DNA from: Symbiodinium kawagutii
Lineage: Eukaryota > Sar > Dinophyceae > Suessiales > Symbiodiniaceae
Length of the DNA stretch: 64,000 nucleotides
Direction: 5' to 3'
NCBI GenBank assembly: GCA_009767595.1
Contig: VSDK01012259.1
Coordinates: forward strand, 116,228-180,227
A model generated the notes under the pieces. It was not told the DNA's origin. It ran no database searches and saw only the letters and a program-made list of their open reading frames with translations. The position numbers and the translations under genes are program-made. Below, one piece after another: positions 44,203 through 54,955 of the stretch. Position 1 is the stretch's first letter. Each line of letters starts with the position of its first letter.

Positions 44203-44451
44203 CTTGAGTAACATAGGATTAGCCAACCTACTGAGAGACCGTCCATCAGTTTTCGGGCCCGAGACTCTGCATGCACAACTGCTCAACGTCATCAATGCCG
44301 CTTCCAGTTGCCATGAAATAGGGGCTGGTAACCACGCCCAGTTACAGCTACCTGGTAGAAACCAGAACTGGGTTACCAGCCCCGACAATGGTAGCTGGAA
44401 GCACAGGGATGGTTACTGAGTGTGACTGATGATATGTCATGGTTCCCCTGG
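44203..44451 (+). CDS. candidate exons joined across element F1
   Basis: Exon 44203-44306 reads LSNIGLANLLRDRPSVFGPE, TLHAQLLNVINAAS and one base A. Intron 44307-44401 is GTTGCCATG...GTAGCTGGAAG. Exon 44402-44451 (CA|CAG...) gives T, QGWLLSVTDDMSWFPW and donor TGG|GTAGAT. The join is in phase. The first exon has natural, non-repetitive composition. Upstream (44041-44200) other plus frames are protein-like but contain stops. Function unknown. Confidence 0.42.
44300..44402. mobile_element. family F TIR element F1
   Basis: GCTTCCAGTTGCCATG ... AATGGTAGCTGGAAGC with inner arms GGGGCTGGTAACC and GGTTACCAGCCCC. GT (CCA|GTTGCC) and AG (TGGAAG|) lie in the TIRs. Related to F2 at 51239-51328. Confidence 0.68.
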
Positions 44452-44777
44452 GTAGATTGACCTGTGATGACAGAAAGTCCATCTGGAAACTCCATAACTT
44501 TGGCGCATCCCTGTGGCAGCCAAAGATTGGAAGGCTAAAACTGCTCAGCTTTCCGTGTGTTAAAACTTGATGATTGGTTTAGCCATGATTAACACCTGTA
44601 AGTGATGGTTATGATGGCTACTACGGCCTATGATGAACAACCTGAAGTGATGGTTGATGATGGCTGCTAAGTGATTTTTGATGGTTGATGATGGCTGGTA
44701 AGTGATTGTGACTGCTCTCAGCCACGCATTTCACCATGGCTCGCTGCTTTCAACTCTGCCATGGGCCTCAGCTTAAG

Positions 44778-45149
44778 CCTTGGCGATCGCGATATCGGCG
44801 AACGCTGATCAAGGGACAGCGGTTGAGTATATCGTGAGCTGGCTATGGGTCAATATTAACCACCCAACAATGGTGGTTATTACCCAGCCAACTATAGGGA
44901 AAACAATGGTTAATGATAGGGGAACCAGGGGTACGGGATTTTGACCCACAGCCAGCTAACATGGAACCTATGGAAACCCCCACTGAGAATGCGCAATCTT
45001 CGCCACCAACGATCAGGTTGTGCAGCCTGAGATACTATTGGTCTGTCCCACTTGCCAAAGGTCATTCTGTGCGGTCAACAGGAGAAATATTCAAGAGATT
45101 TGTTTTGGGTGGTTCGCGTTTGTTACTGTCCTTAGGATTAGTTATATAA
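44778..45149 (+). CDS. candidate two-exon gene end, joined across element C7
   Basis: Exon 44778-44848 (acceptor CTCAGCTTAAG) reads ALAIAISANADQGTAVEYIV, SWLW in phase 0. Intron 44849-44951 (103 bp) is GTCAATATT...TTTTGACCCACAG. Exon 44952-45149 continues PANMEPMETPTENAQSSPPT, IRLCSLRYYWSVPLAKGHSV, RSTGEIFKRFVLGGSRLLLS, LGLVI, TAA. An alternative frame in the second exon contains CPTCQRSFC, a possible zinc-binding pair. Frame choice follows the join only. Confidence 0.42.
44841..44953. mobile_element. family C element C7 with AGCT duplication
   Basis: GGCTATGGGTCAATATT ... GGGATTTTGACCCACAGCC, 113 bp, flanked by AGCT at 44837-44840 and 44954-44957. Intact GT and AG. Same length as C6. Confidence 0.82.
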
Positions 45150-45666
45150 TGGTTGTGATCCAGCGATTTGTTGTGCGCAAGTGGATCAAAATGAATCAAC
45201 TATATTGGTATTGGGTGCTCATGAATCAGCATTGGTTTTATTGCGTCCTGATCATTACAATTGCTGGTTAGCATAACCAATCAAATCAATCAAAGGTGAA
45301 TCATCATGTGTTTTATTGGTTGCCCCTCACAGCCGCCATAGTCGGACATCTGATGTTGGGTGCCGTATTGATTGAAGATAAGCTGTTCATGCAAATGATG
45401 GGTACTTATTAGAACTGACTCGGTCTGTAAAGTAATATGTGCTGTACAACAAGATCCCACGCAAGACGCAGAAAAAAGGTGGGGCTCCCTGGCTATAAGG
45501 AGGTTTATAAGCTATTGAACAGTCATTTTAAGTATTTCAGCCATTTATAAACCCATATGAGTCACTTATACAGGCCATTTACAAGCCATTTGTATGCCAT
45601 TAAAGTTTAAGTTTATTTGTTCATCATTTTGCTTTAACTTACTCAGCAAACACCCCGCCTGCAAGG

Positions 45667-46008
45667 ATGAAACATGAGCTGATGAGAACAAGAGCGCCCT
45701 TCATCCCGTCTTGTTCAAAATGGGCAACCTCCAAAGCATCCCTTGACGCGTGGGTACCAATTCACAAAATGTTATTACATTCAAAAACTCTGTTGGTTTC
45801 AAGAAACTATCAGTTCACGATGTGTGTGTTTGTGTGCGTGTGTGTTTGTGTGCGTGTGTGTTTGTGTCATTTTGGCATCTGGAACCAGAAAAATGCGTTA
45901 GTTCGCCTAGGACAAACTTCAATAAACATTGCAAATTGGCCAGCTAAACACCCCAAAATGGCTGAGCCTTCATCTGTTCGCTGGATCACCAAAACCTACC
46001 CCAAGTGA
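45667..46008 (+). CDS. open frame containing a TG/CG tract
   Basis: 113 codons: MKHELMRTRAPFIPSCSKWA, ...VPIHKMLLHSKTLLVSRNYQ..., then a Cys/Val run from a (TG)n-like tract at 45822-45868, then HFGIWNQKNALVRLGQTSIN, IANWPAKHPKMAEPSSVRWI, TKTYPK. Both ends look protein-like while the middle is a microsatellite, so two exons around an intron are possible. Confidence 0.25.
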   Translation: MKHELMRTRAPFIPSCSKWATSKASLDAWVPIHKMLLHSKTLLVSRNYQFTMCVFVCVCVCVRVCLCHFGIWNQKNALVRLGQTSINIANWPAKHPKMAEPSSVRWITKTYPK

Positions 46009-46027
46009 TTAACCAAAGCAGTGTGAC

Positions 46028-46354
46028 ATGCTGGATCTGGCTGGATCCCAGATCCAGCCACTGCCGGCAGCTGATGCCGAAATGACCGGTGACGGGTTTC
46101 TGCTCACTGAATTACCAAGTTTAAGTGATGCTTATGATCATGATAGTACCAAGTTTAATGATGCTTATGATCATGATAGTACTAAGTTTCAAAACACACA
46201 CTCACCTTTTAGTAGAGTAACATGTTCCCAAATAAATCCTTTCCTCGCGTACGGTCATCCCAAGGCAAAATCACCGGTCATTGATCAGAAAAAACATCTA
46301 TGGCAGTGTTGCAGCTTTCCATGCGAAACCTCCAACCTACTCCAAGCAAACTGA
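46028..46354 (+). CDS. open frame with in-frame 33-bp duplication
   Basis: 108 codons: MLDLAGSQIQPLPAADAEMT, GDGFLLTELPSLS, then two copies of DAYDHDSTKF with a linker, then QNTHSPFSRVTCSQINPFLA and on to ...CCSFPCETSNLLQAN. The 33-bp tandem duplication keeps the frame. Composition is convincing; no family recognised. It may form part of the same transcript as the preceding frame. Confidence 0.38.
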   Translation: MLDLAGSQIQPLPAADAEMTGDGFLLTELPSLSDAYDHDSTKFNDAYDHDSTKFQNTHSPFSRVTCSQINPFLAYGHPKAKSPVIDQKKHLWQCCSFPCETSNLLQAN

Positions 46355-46359
46355 CATCA

Positions 46360-47465
46360 AGCCACACGGAGGTTTCTAGAAATAGTGGTACCCCCCATTT
46401 TTCATCCTTTGTAAACCATTTCAAGTAAGAAACCAACCATTTTTGGAGCTCCACTGCCCACTGAAGGCGTCAAAGTCAAAAAAAAATCAAAGAACCCCCC
46501 AAATCTCTAAAAACATCAAAAACAAATTGTAGTACAAATTGTTGCAGTAACCAGCTGGAGACCTCTGAGCGAAGTAGCGGCGAAGTAGGGGTATTGCTGC
46601 GACCCAGGCGTCACCTTTTTTTTCCATTGGGTGAGACATCACGCATGGCTTTCGCCCTCGGGTCGTCAGGACCCAGCCAATGCAGCGGTCCAGGTTGGCA
46701 TGGAAGTGATCAAACTTGTCGCAATGATGAACAGGATGATCACTATACTGGCATAGTATAATTAGCTATGCTACTGTAGTATATAAGGTATACAACTCGC
46801 AGTAGTGATATACTATGGCAATGGCAAAGTATTGCAATGAATAAATGTGTTGTAGTGCTATAGTTGTAGCTTTACTGGCAATGACTTACTATGCTGTGAC
46901 ACACAAAACTTTGAGCGTAAACTGCGCCTCATTGATTGAGATGATTAACTGCTGATCATTGTTTAGTTCACTGCAGTTTCTGGTACAATGATGAACATGC
47001 AGTTGAAACAGCCACATACGAATCATGGTCGAACAGCAGATGATATTGCATGCCACGAGAATCAGGATAGATAGCAGCTACACTGATCCATACAAGACAG
47101 TTCCAAAACAACAGGCCGGCAAGTTTTTGGCACACTGATTTTATGACCTACCTCTATATTACATATCTCGTAACGGTCATGTGCTCAATGTATCAATGAG
47201 TACAATCGGCGGTACTATCGATTGTCATACCGCCAGTGTCCTACCACTGAGTATAATGATATAACTATATGAATGACCTTGACAAATGACTACACCATGA
47301 TCAATTCTGAGCAATCTATACTATGGATTGATATGCCACGGGATGCGTTGGGTGATATTGTAGATGATCTGTTCAACTTAAATATATAAACTAGACATCA
47401 AATCGCAAAAATGAAATACACGTCAAAGTAGCCGTAGTTTACCGTACTTACACTTTTCATATATA
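46360..47465. other. stretch without a supportable gene
   Basis: A family A remnant at 46366-46460, a GC-rich patch near 46560-46700 open on both strands, and then unique-looking AT-rich DNA with ACTATACTGGCATAG words. No gene assigned. Confidence 0.3.
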
Positions 47466-47469
47466 ATTG

Positions 47470-47568
47470 GTTGTTTCTCAAAATAGGGAACCCCAAAAAT
47501 GGTTGGTTTATTACTGTAAATGATTAATAGTGGATGATTTAGGGGTACCCCTATTTTGAGAAACCACT
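47470..47568. mobile_element. family A element A16
   Basis: TTGTTTCTCAAAATAGGGAACCCC ... GGGGTACCCCTATTTTGAGAAACCACT with the full AATGGTTGGTTTATTACTG core. Confidence 0.78.
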
Positions 47569-47712
47569 AAATGCATTCCTTTAAAAAAAACTACACATCA
47601 AATATTTGCTGCTACGCAACCAACCCAAGGGTACAGCTGCTCGTGGGCTAGGCGACGCTACCTCCTCACCTCCTCACAGGTGGTGGTCTTGGCCTAGGCG
47701 GCATGACAGGTG

Positions 47713-47960
47713 CAAGGTGGGCTCCGGTGCACCATCGGCAAGGTGGGACCTTGGGTTCTAACTAAAAACTAGGCTCACTAGGGTAACTACCTTGTAACTA
47801 GCAGCTTTACTAGGCTTACAACTAGTGTAGTTACAAGGTAAGTTGGTAACTGGGGTAACTACCAGGCTTACTAGGGCCAACTACCAGGCTACTTACTAGG
47901 GCAGTTATCTTGGCTTATGACTAGGGAACTACCAGGCTTACTCATGGTGAAATGATGGTA
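47713..47960. repeat. family D fragment and CTACCAGGCTTACTAGGG repeats
   Basis: TGCAAGGTGGGCTCC and GCAAGGTGGGACC (D-like left ends) are followed by repeats of ACTAGGG(C/T)AACTACC. The inner part resembles the D interior expanded in tandem. Confidence 0.5.
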
Positions 47961-48900
47961 ATGGCTCAACTGATGGTTGATAATGGTTACCCTTGAATAA
48001 GGCTTACTAATGGTGAAGATAGTGATGGTGATGGCTTACCAATGGCTGAAATGATGATTGATCATGGCTGATGATGGTGAAGAATTCTCCCTTGGGTGAA
48101 CTAAGCGCTTGAAGTGGATTAATTCACCATGGACATAGCTGGATTACCTCTAAACAAAAGTAATTTCAGGGAAACCAGGTCAGATTACCAAAAAATCTGT
48201 GACTAGGAACTGTTGGTGATGATGATGGTGATGGTGGTGATGGGGATGAAAATGGTGATGATGGTGTTGATTGCTGTAATGCTAATGATGACTGATGGTG
48301 ACAAATGGTGATAATAGAGGTGACTAATGATTCATCATGTTGATTGATGATTACGGATGATTAAAAATGAATGTACACCGCATGCTTGAACTTGTGGTGA
48401 TTATTGCTTGCTATGAACCAGTTGAGCAAAGGTTGAGAATGATGAGTATGGCTATAAGTCATAGCTCGGCTATGAACCAACAAGATGATAGCTTACTTGG
48501 TACGAAGCAGCTGATTTACAGTGTTGGTTAAGAATCTATGATTCAGTTGATCATGGAACCTGGATGATAGCTTTACAATTGCCAAAACCATCGGTGCCTA
48601 TTGGTCTTCACTGATGATTACCACGTGGCTAATTGATTACTTGATGAGTGGCTATAGTGGTAAATGCTTGCTGAAATTGCTGAAATCGCTGAAATCATAG
48701 CGAACAAAACCAGGTATGAGTTGATACTTCATACTGAATTTGATTATCCATGGTTTCACAGCAGTGATGAGTAGTGGAAAACATGTTTCATGATGCTCTG
48801 AAACAAACATGTAAGTAGTCCTATAACACAACTAACGATGATGCTAACCATGGCATATAGGTGTGAAACAAACACGATAGGTGATTACCACACAAATATG
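47960..48900. repeat. TGATGGTGATGG low-complexity tract
   Basis: G/T-biased DNA with GATGATGGTGATGG runs near 48220-48260 and GCTGAAAT repeats near 48670. A GC-rich patch (48935-49085) after it is open on both strands and is not assigned. Confidence 0.55.
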
Positions 48901-49091
48901 ATGGTTGATAGTGTTGTTATTTATCCTATGGCGGGAACCACGTCACGGGGGAACCACGGGCGCTTCACCAACCAGCGGCTCACCAAGCCCCACAGGTGCC
49001 AGGCGCATACATCAGCTCAGTCTTGGAAGGTGCCTTCATCGGCCTGCCGGTGAGCTCTGGCATGTGGTTCCTCCTGGTAAATCCTGACCTT

Positions 49092-49108
49092 GCTCCCCCT
49101 TTAAAGGG
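49092..49108. repeat. GCTCCCCCTTTAAAGGG motif, copy 2
   Basis: Same 17-bp motif as at 37252 and 52210, preceded by CTCCTGGTAAATCCTGACCTT. Confidence 0.6.
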
Positions 49109-49109
49109 C

Positions 49110-50700
49110 TATGAGGATACCCCGAGTAGGTTGTTTGAACCACTTCGCCACCTATTGACTCATGAGATTTGAGAGTTGTGAGGAACACGAAACCTGCTAT
49201 TAGTATACTTACTAAGAGCAGGTTCTGAGCCTCTTCATTCAAATCATCATTGAGAGTTGTTGTGAATCAACCACTAGACTTGCTGTTCGCATGTGATCAA
49301 TGTGAACAGCTAATTGTTGTTGTGACCCTATGATTGACTCTACTTTGACTCTGTAAGTAGCCATGATCAACCCACCGTTCAGCATTTACAGGCTATCATT
49401 TCAGGAGCCGCTCTCATCCAATGACTACATTATTGTTAACCTCTGTCTACATATTATCTATGATCAATCCTATCATGATGGAAGTATAGTTTCACTTGGA
49501 AGTGTGACTCTGTCACCCCCTTTCAGGGATTTGCACCAGTGATTCGAAATACCTTGTTCTTTGCTCACGTTGGCAATAGTTATTCACATATTCATGTGCA
49601 ACGGATTGTTTTTGACTGCTATCCGCTATCCATGTTATAAATAAATGAGAATAAATTGTACTAGTTGTTCTCAACATGGGATGAATGGACGATACTGATC
49701 GGCAATGGTTGATTACCGGAGTTAACTAAACACGTGCGGCCTTCCCGCTCACCAACAAAGCTAAAACCTGCTGATGATTTGTGGGAGTGGGTAGTCAGTC
49801 TCATGAACGGTTGCTGTCTTTATCGCAAAAACAAACATAAATTCATTTGCACACAGAGTGCTGTCCCAAGTAGGAAGCTTGTATGTGAAATATGGAAAAA
49901 AATGAACATGCATGAATGAGTAAATATATGTAAATATATAGTTTAATTGGTTGATATACGGAATATCTATATGCACTGTATATGTAAGTGTGGTAACTTC
50001 TCTGTCTAACCGCTCTGCAGCGACTCAGCTGCTGACCACGGCGGTCTATCCACGGTGACCTCCGCCAATCCCCATGACTTGTTTCATCGTTCCCACCGTT
50101 GCGCCATGGTCTTTTTCCGGCACTAACGCGGTAGAGCGGCTGCAAAAAAAGAGGGCAAAAATGGTCTGACCCCACGTCGGACCATGAGTTTTAAATTGCA
50201 GTCGGTCCGTAAGAATTAACGAGTAAACGCGCTTGGATATCGGAGACTAAGTTATGCAGGATTATAGCATGCTTGGATGATTCTCATGCGGTCCAAGTTA
50301 TGCGGAATATAACCCAAAAGTTGATGGGTCAGCAGCAGACATTTGGGGTGGGATGATTGGGGCCCCCATCATGGCGTGATCAATAAGGGTTGGTGATCAT
50401 TGACCATTTTTATCTCTACTATTAGGCATCACTACCCATAAACCATGATAAACCATGATGAACCATCATTATGCATCATTTGATTCAAAACTATTTGCTA
50501 TTGCCTCGACAAACCAATATTAAGCATCGATTGACCGTGCATGTGATGAACCACCACTTAACCATCTGCAATACAGGAAATAGTCAATTTCCTTGCTCAG
50601 TCATCGGTCGCAAACATAAATCAACTGAATCCATGGCCGTGGTACATGCCTGGTGGTCGCGACCGCCCTGAGCGGATTCAACCGACATAAGTTGTCAACA
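49110..50700. other. stretch without a supportable gene
   Basis: Only short frames (under 70 codons) plus a 110-codon minus frame at 49843-50175 that runs through AT repeats (ATATACGG/TATGTAAATATA). Its GC-rich part near 50020-50130 is open on both strands. Nothing is assigned. Confidence 0.25.
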
Positions 50701-50720
50701 ACAGTATGGTTGGCCATGTG

Positions 50721-50818
50721 GGGGTTTCTCAAAATAGGGTATCCCAAAAATGGCTGGTTTATTACTATAAATGACTATAAATGGATGATTTGGGGGTACC
50801 CCTATGTTGAGAAACACC
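50721..50818. mobile_element. family A element A17
   Basis: GGGTTTCTCAAAATAGGGTATCCC ... GGGGTACCCCTATGTTGAGAAACACC, 98 bp, flanked by CATGTG and CATGTC. Confidence 0.82.
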
Positions 50819-50819
50819 C

Positions 50820-51202
50820 ATGTCTATTCCAAAAAAGATAAGAAAAAACGTAGTTAGCTTATCGGAATCATATGCCGGATCGCACTGCTTTGGTGCATCT
50901 CTGCACCAAAAAATGCGCTGGCGTGTAGAGAGAGCAGCTGTGATGAAGTGCAAAAACAAAGCAGTCTGGGAACCCATCGCGAACCTGAAAACGTACCACA
51001 AATGATGGCTGTTTTTGGGGATATCACAACTGAAGTCATGGAGTCGCTGTGTGTTTACATCGCACGGGTTTCTCCTACCAACCATCCACAATTGATATCA
51101 GCTGAGGTAAACCATCCGCCTGGATTTCGGGGGACACACATTTTGCTGGCAAAAGTGTTTGTATTTCTGACCTGGGGGTGCAAGAGGATACTACACCCAT
51201 GA
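50820..51202 (+). pseudogene. plus-strand coding remnant in two frames
   Basis: Frame 1 (50820-51005): KKIRKNVVSLSESYAGSHCF, GASLHQKMRWRVERAAVMKC, KNKAVWEPIANLKTYHK, TGA. The offset frame then reads NVPQMMAVFGDITTEVMESL, CVYIARVSPTNHPQLISAEV, ...GTHILLAKVFVFLTW... to 51202. The two overlap for about 55 bp. Both are protein-like, so a frameshifted gene or a missed intron is likely. It starts 2 bp after element A17. Minus-strand frames over the same DNA are weaker. Confidence 0.35.
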
Positions 51203-51238
51203 TGCTCAACTATCTTAACTCATGATACTTAACCCTAT

Positions 51239-51328
51239 GCTTCCAGTTACCATGAAAGAGTAGGGCACCACCCCAGTTACAATGGTAGAAACCAGCTGGT
51301 TACCTACTGGTTCATGGTAATTGGAAGC
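51239..51328. mobile_element. family F TIR element F2
   Basis: GCTTCCAGTTACCATGAA ... TTCATGGTAATTGGAAGC, 90 bp, with TAT/ATA extending the inverted repeat. Inner CCAGTTAC and GTAGAAACC phrases are shared with F1. Confidence 0.7.
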
Positions 51329-51339
51329 ATAGGATAAGG

Positions 51340-51563
51340 TTAATTGACAATAACAGTTTGCAATGATCATCAAGCGCGATGGCCGCACAATCCAGATGTT
51401 CAGCTGATGCTACAGCGCAGCTACGGGTGTCCTGGCGAACTTCCTGATCGTTACCCTTCCAGCGAGCGAATAGTATGAAGAAAGCAGAATTTGTGGGCAA
51501 GATGGCCAAGGATTTGTGATTGTTGGTTAGGCATATCCGAAGCTTATTTACAAATTGTTGCAT
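51340..51563 (-). CDS. minus-strand coding island
   Basis: Frame ...FFILFARWKGNDQEVRQDTR, SCAVASAEHLDCAAIALDDH, CKLLLSINL, running into element F2. The island could start at acceptor TCGCTGGAAG|. Natural composition with paired Cys. Function unknown. Confidence 0.3.
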
Positions 51564-51807
51564 ATTGTCATTGTAAGAGAATGTTGGATATCATTGGTTA
51601 TTGTTACTAGTGCACGTTGGAAACTGCTAATATCGTTTCTGATGTTTGATTCTTGGTGAAAACCGCCATCGCGCAACGTTGCTCCGACACAGGCTGCTAC
51701 CTGCTACATCCTGCTACCAGGGCTTGGTTCTTGGGTGTTTCCGTGAATCCGAGCGCCAAGAGTTGTGGGTTTTCCACAAGTGATTCATAACAATTGATTT
51801 TCTGTCG

Positions 51808-51984
51808 CTAGTTGATCCCAGGTAAAGGGGGGGCAGCAAGCAGTCCAACATGAGCCAGGGGTGCTTTTGGTGTACCCTCTGGTGAACTAACATAGCAATG
51901 AAAAATCACCATTTTTTATTAGAGAAACCCTGGGAAATCAGCCATAAATGGTGGATTTTCCATTGCTATATTAGTTTACCAGAG
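51808..51984. mobile_element. family B element B5 with shared left extension
   Basis: Core 51877-51984: CTCTGGTGAACTAACATAGC ... GCTATATTAGTTTACCAGAG. GT and AG are intact. Left extension 51808-51876 matches 4883-4951 at nearly every base, showing a recent duplication of a longer unit. Confidence 0.72.
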
Positions 51985-52209
51985 GGTAAGGAAAATAAGG
52001 AAAATGATAACACACTCGACAACGTCTGATGAAGAAGCCCGATGGTTCATGATGGTGGCTGTGAAAGAATTTATCCAAATAAGTGGACGCCAAAGAAAGC
52101 AGTAGTTGTCTTAAGTACCATTTGGTTAGAACACTCATGGTAGCTCCTCGCGATGAACGCATCCTGGGGTGAGACCAGCTCAAATGAACTCATGGTAGCT
52201 CCTGGCCTC

Positions 52210-52226
52210 GCTCCCCCTTTAAAGGG
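52210..52226. repeat. GCTCCCCCTTTAAAGGG motif, copy 3
   Basis: Preceded by GGTAGCTCCTGGCCTC. A GGTAGCTCCTCGCGATG phrase lies about 60 bp upstream. Confidence 0.6.
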
Positions 52227-52626
52227 ACCCCATCCCAACCAACGGCTAGTTAAAGAGCTAATCTTCTGTGGGAATTTTTGATTTGATGTTCACCTGGGCA
52301 CACATTCGATGGGTAGGTCATGAAGTGTGACAACAGCTATGGCTATTCCAATTCTGCTTGACTATAGTTGGCGTGGTCAATTTCATGGCGGGTGAATCCA
52401 TAAGTTGAAGTTGACTGAAATTATCCCTGTAAGTCAGGTCAGCCAGTGCACCTTGATATCCCTGTGATTTATCTCAACGGACAAATGCTCGACCGCTAGA
52501 CTTCAAGTACCGTGGCGTACTGTAAGCAATGGGCTGCTACCCATGTGACTAATTGGAGTAATCCAAGGCATTCCCAATCAGAGGTACTTCGGATCTCCAA
52601 TCTTTGCAACCCTTGCCACTGAAACC

Positions 52627-52857
52627 TTAAGACACCCTGGTACCTCTGTAAAGACTGCCGTGGCTCAGCTTATCCGTTGTGGCATGACGGAAACGCCCTG
52701 CAGCACCATGGCACACAGTCCTCGGCAGCCATCCAGAGATGCTCCCCAACGGCCACACAGGCAGGGTGAGCCCCTCACAATCTGGCACATGGAAGGCGGC
52801 TGGACTGCGCCTCACACGAGAGAGGGATCTGGGCTGCAACAGATGTAACTCAAGCAT
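52627..52857. CDS. GC-rich exon island of uncertain strand
   Basis: Plus reading LKTPWYLCKDCRGSAYPLWH, DGNALQHHGTQSSAAIQRCS, PTATQ carries a CxxC pair. A second plus frame and a minus frame (76 codons) are also open. No decisive splice borders. Confidence 0.22.
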
Positions 52858-53277
52858 ATCACCAAATGGCTCCTTCGATCATCGGTTTGTGCTGTTTTTT
52901 GTTCATTGTGTGTATTTCTGTTTTTTTTCCAAGATTTGATATTCAACCTTCTGCCAATACCATGCAGGATTAAGTGGTTTATGGCGATGGTCACTGGCAT
53001 ATGCTTCAACATCCATAAAGCATTACCAAACATCATGGTCCATCATCGTCCATCTACCGAATCATACATGATGGGGAGCCCAGTACACTTGGCTGTGGCT
53101 GGCTATACTGCAACTAGGCTCTTCCATATCGCTACCCAGTTCCCAACTTATAGGTAACCATCGCAGCGCCAGTTCCCCATTTACCTACTATATAGGTCAA
53201 TGGAAGAGTAGAGTAACTAAAAATCGCGCTAGTTGTACTACTAGTTGTTACAGAAAATTCTTGATGTAAGACCCACA

Positions 53278-53325
53278 ACCAGCTTTTGGACAACCAGCTT
53301 TTGGACAACCAGCTTTTGGACAACC
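53278..53325. repeat. CAACCAGCTTTTGGA 15-bp tandem repeat
   Basis: Three units plus a partial. Confidence 0.8.
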
Positions 53326-53764
53326 ATGGGCTTACCAACCATTTATGATCTGCAAATCTCATTGGGCACCACCCACTTCGGGAACAGCTGTGATGGCTGA
53401 GCCTTACTGGTCATCAAGGATATCAGGTCTGCATGATGAGTTCGTATAGGAGTGTGTCCACAAGGGATACCCCTATATCCCCAAGGAACACTCATCGTCT
53501 ATCCCTCATTGGAAGGGTATCTCATCAATTGAACCTTGAAAGGACAACCCATTAGATCCGGATGAACCCATAGCCATTGGTAGTACCATGTAGTCCACCC
53601 ATGGGCCTTGGGGAAACCAGTTGGATGTGAGTGTGGACACACACCGACACCTCAGGATGGGCCTCTGGAAGATATTGCTCGGCAGAGAAAGAACCTGGGA
53701 TGTTGTGCTTGGTGCATTAAGGACATGGGGGTCGGGGCTCAAACCAAGAACCGCAAGAACCACA

Positions 53765-53892
53765 AACAAAGTTATATATACAATATATATATATATAAAT
53801 CTATATGTATGAACCAAGAACTATATATATATGTATATACATATGTATATCTATAAATTTATATGTAAATATAAATATATATATATAGACTT
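53765..53892. repeat. AT tract
   Basis: TATATATAT with ATGTATATACATATG words; palindromic in part. Confidence 0.75.
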
Positions 53893-54189
53893 CACATGCT
53901 TTTTGGCTTATCAGCACAACACACGGGACATGGTGATAAGAAGAAAAGCTGAGGTTGCTCGTGGAAACCATAATGTTTGATAATGGCAACCGACATGGCT
54001 TGTGAGCACCAACAACTAATAATAACTTTTAACTGGAACAAACACAATGGTTTGGAAACCATCAGCTGTAAAATCTAAATCTATTGTCAACCACTATTTT
54101 AACCATTACTAGTAAACTAACATGGCTGGCTGGAATATCCGCCCTAAATGGATCATTTTCAAGCGGGTTCCTCTACAAAACAAAGGTTA

Positions 54190-54352
54190 GTCTCCATTGT
54201 TGCCATGGTTTTCCAACGATTTCCTATGGTTTTCCCATGCTTTCCCTTTGTTCCCATGGTTTTCCCAAGCTTTCCCTTGGTTTCCCATGCTTTTTCCAAT
54301 GGTTTCCCATGGTTCTCCCTGGGTTTTCGTTTTTTTCCCTATGGTTTTCCAT
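54190..54352. repeat. TTTCCCATGGTTTTCC degenerate tandem repeat
   Basis: About ten imperfect units of TTTCCCATGGT(T)/TTCCCAAGCT. It shares the CCATGG + TTTCC motif with the 45-bp minisatellite at 41 kb. It follows a left-end-only family B fragment (AGTAAACTAACATGGCTGG at 54111). The long open frames here are repeat products. Confidence 0.75.
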
Positions 54353-54509
54353 TGCTCCTCCCCAACCTACAGCTCCAGTGCAAGCTCTTGGATGACCTCG
54401 CACCACACTTTGCACCGAGCGGCAGGAACGAAAGAGTCGCACGCAATCCCATGTTTCCCTCAGCCGGTCGCTGCGGTTGTGCAAGCACTCAAAGTGATTC
54501 ATCGATGTG

Positions 54510-54612
54510 CTATATATATTTATAAAAAATATATAAATATAAAATGAACATGAATGCATATCGATGACATCAAATATATTGTATATACATACATATATAC
54601 ATGAATATGTTT
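54510..54612. repeat. AT tract
   Basis: TATATATTTATAAAAAATATATAAA words and ATATACATACATATATACATG. Confidence 0.7.
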
Positions 54613-54955
54613 GCCAATTAATCATCTCACATCAATCAGAAATTGGTTAATCTCTCATATAATCTTTTGCCATTAATCATCCACCATTTGCATATATTTT
54701 TTGGCCATAATCAATCAGAAATCCACCATGAGTTGACCCTTGCCATTGCTAGGAACAACGATTTATCTAACATTACTAAACCAATCATGATAAGTAGTCG
54801 ATCATCATTACATAGACAGTATGAACCAATCATATCAACCTATAACAAAAAATGCTAATTGACCAGTGCTATCTATTATTGACCATGAATGAACCATTAT
54901 GAAGCATGAATGAAGCAGTAACAAAATCAAACACATTTCAATGCACTAATATACA

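Noticed and set aside
54084-54625. Several open frames of 100-130 codons on both strands
   Set aside because: They run through the TTTCCCATGG repeat and the adjacent AT tract.
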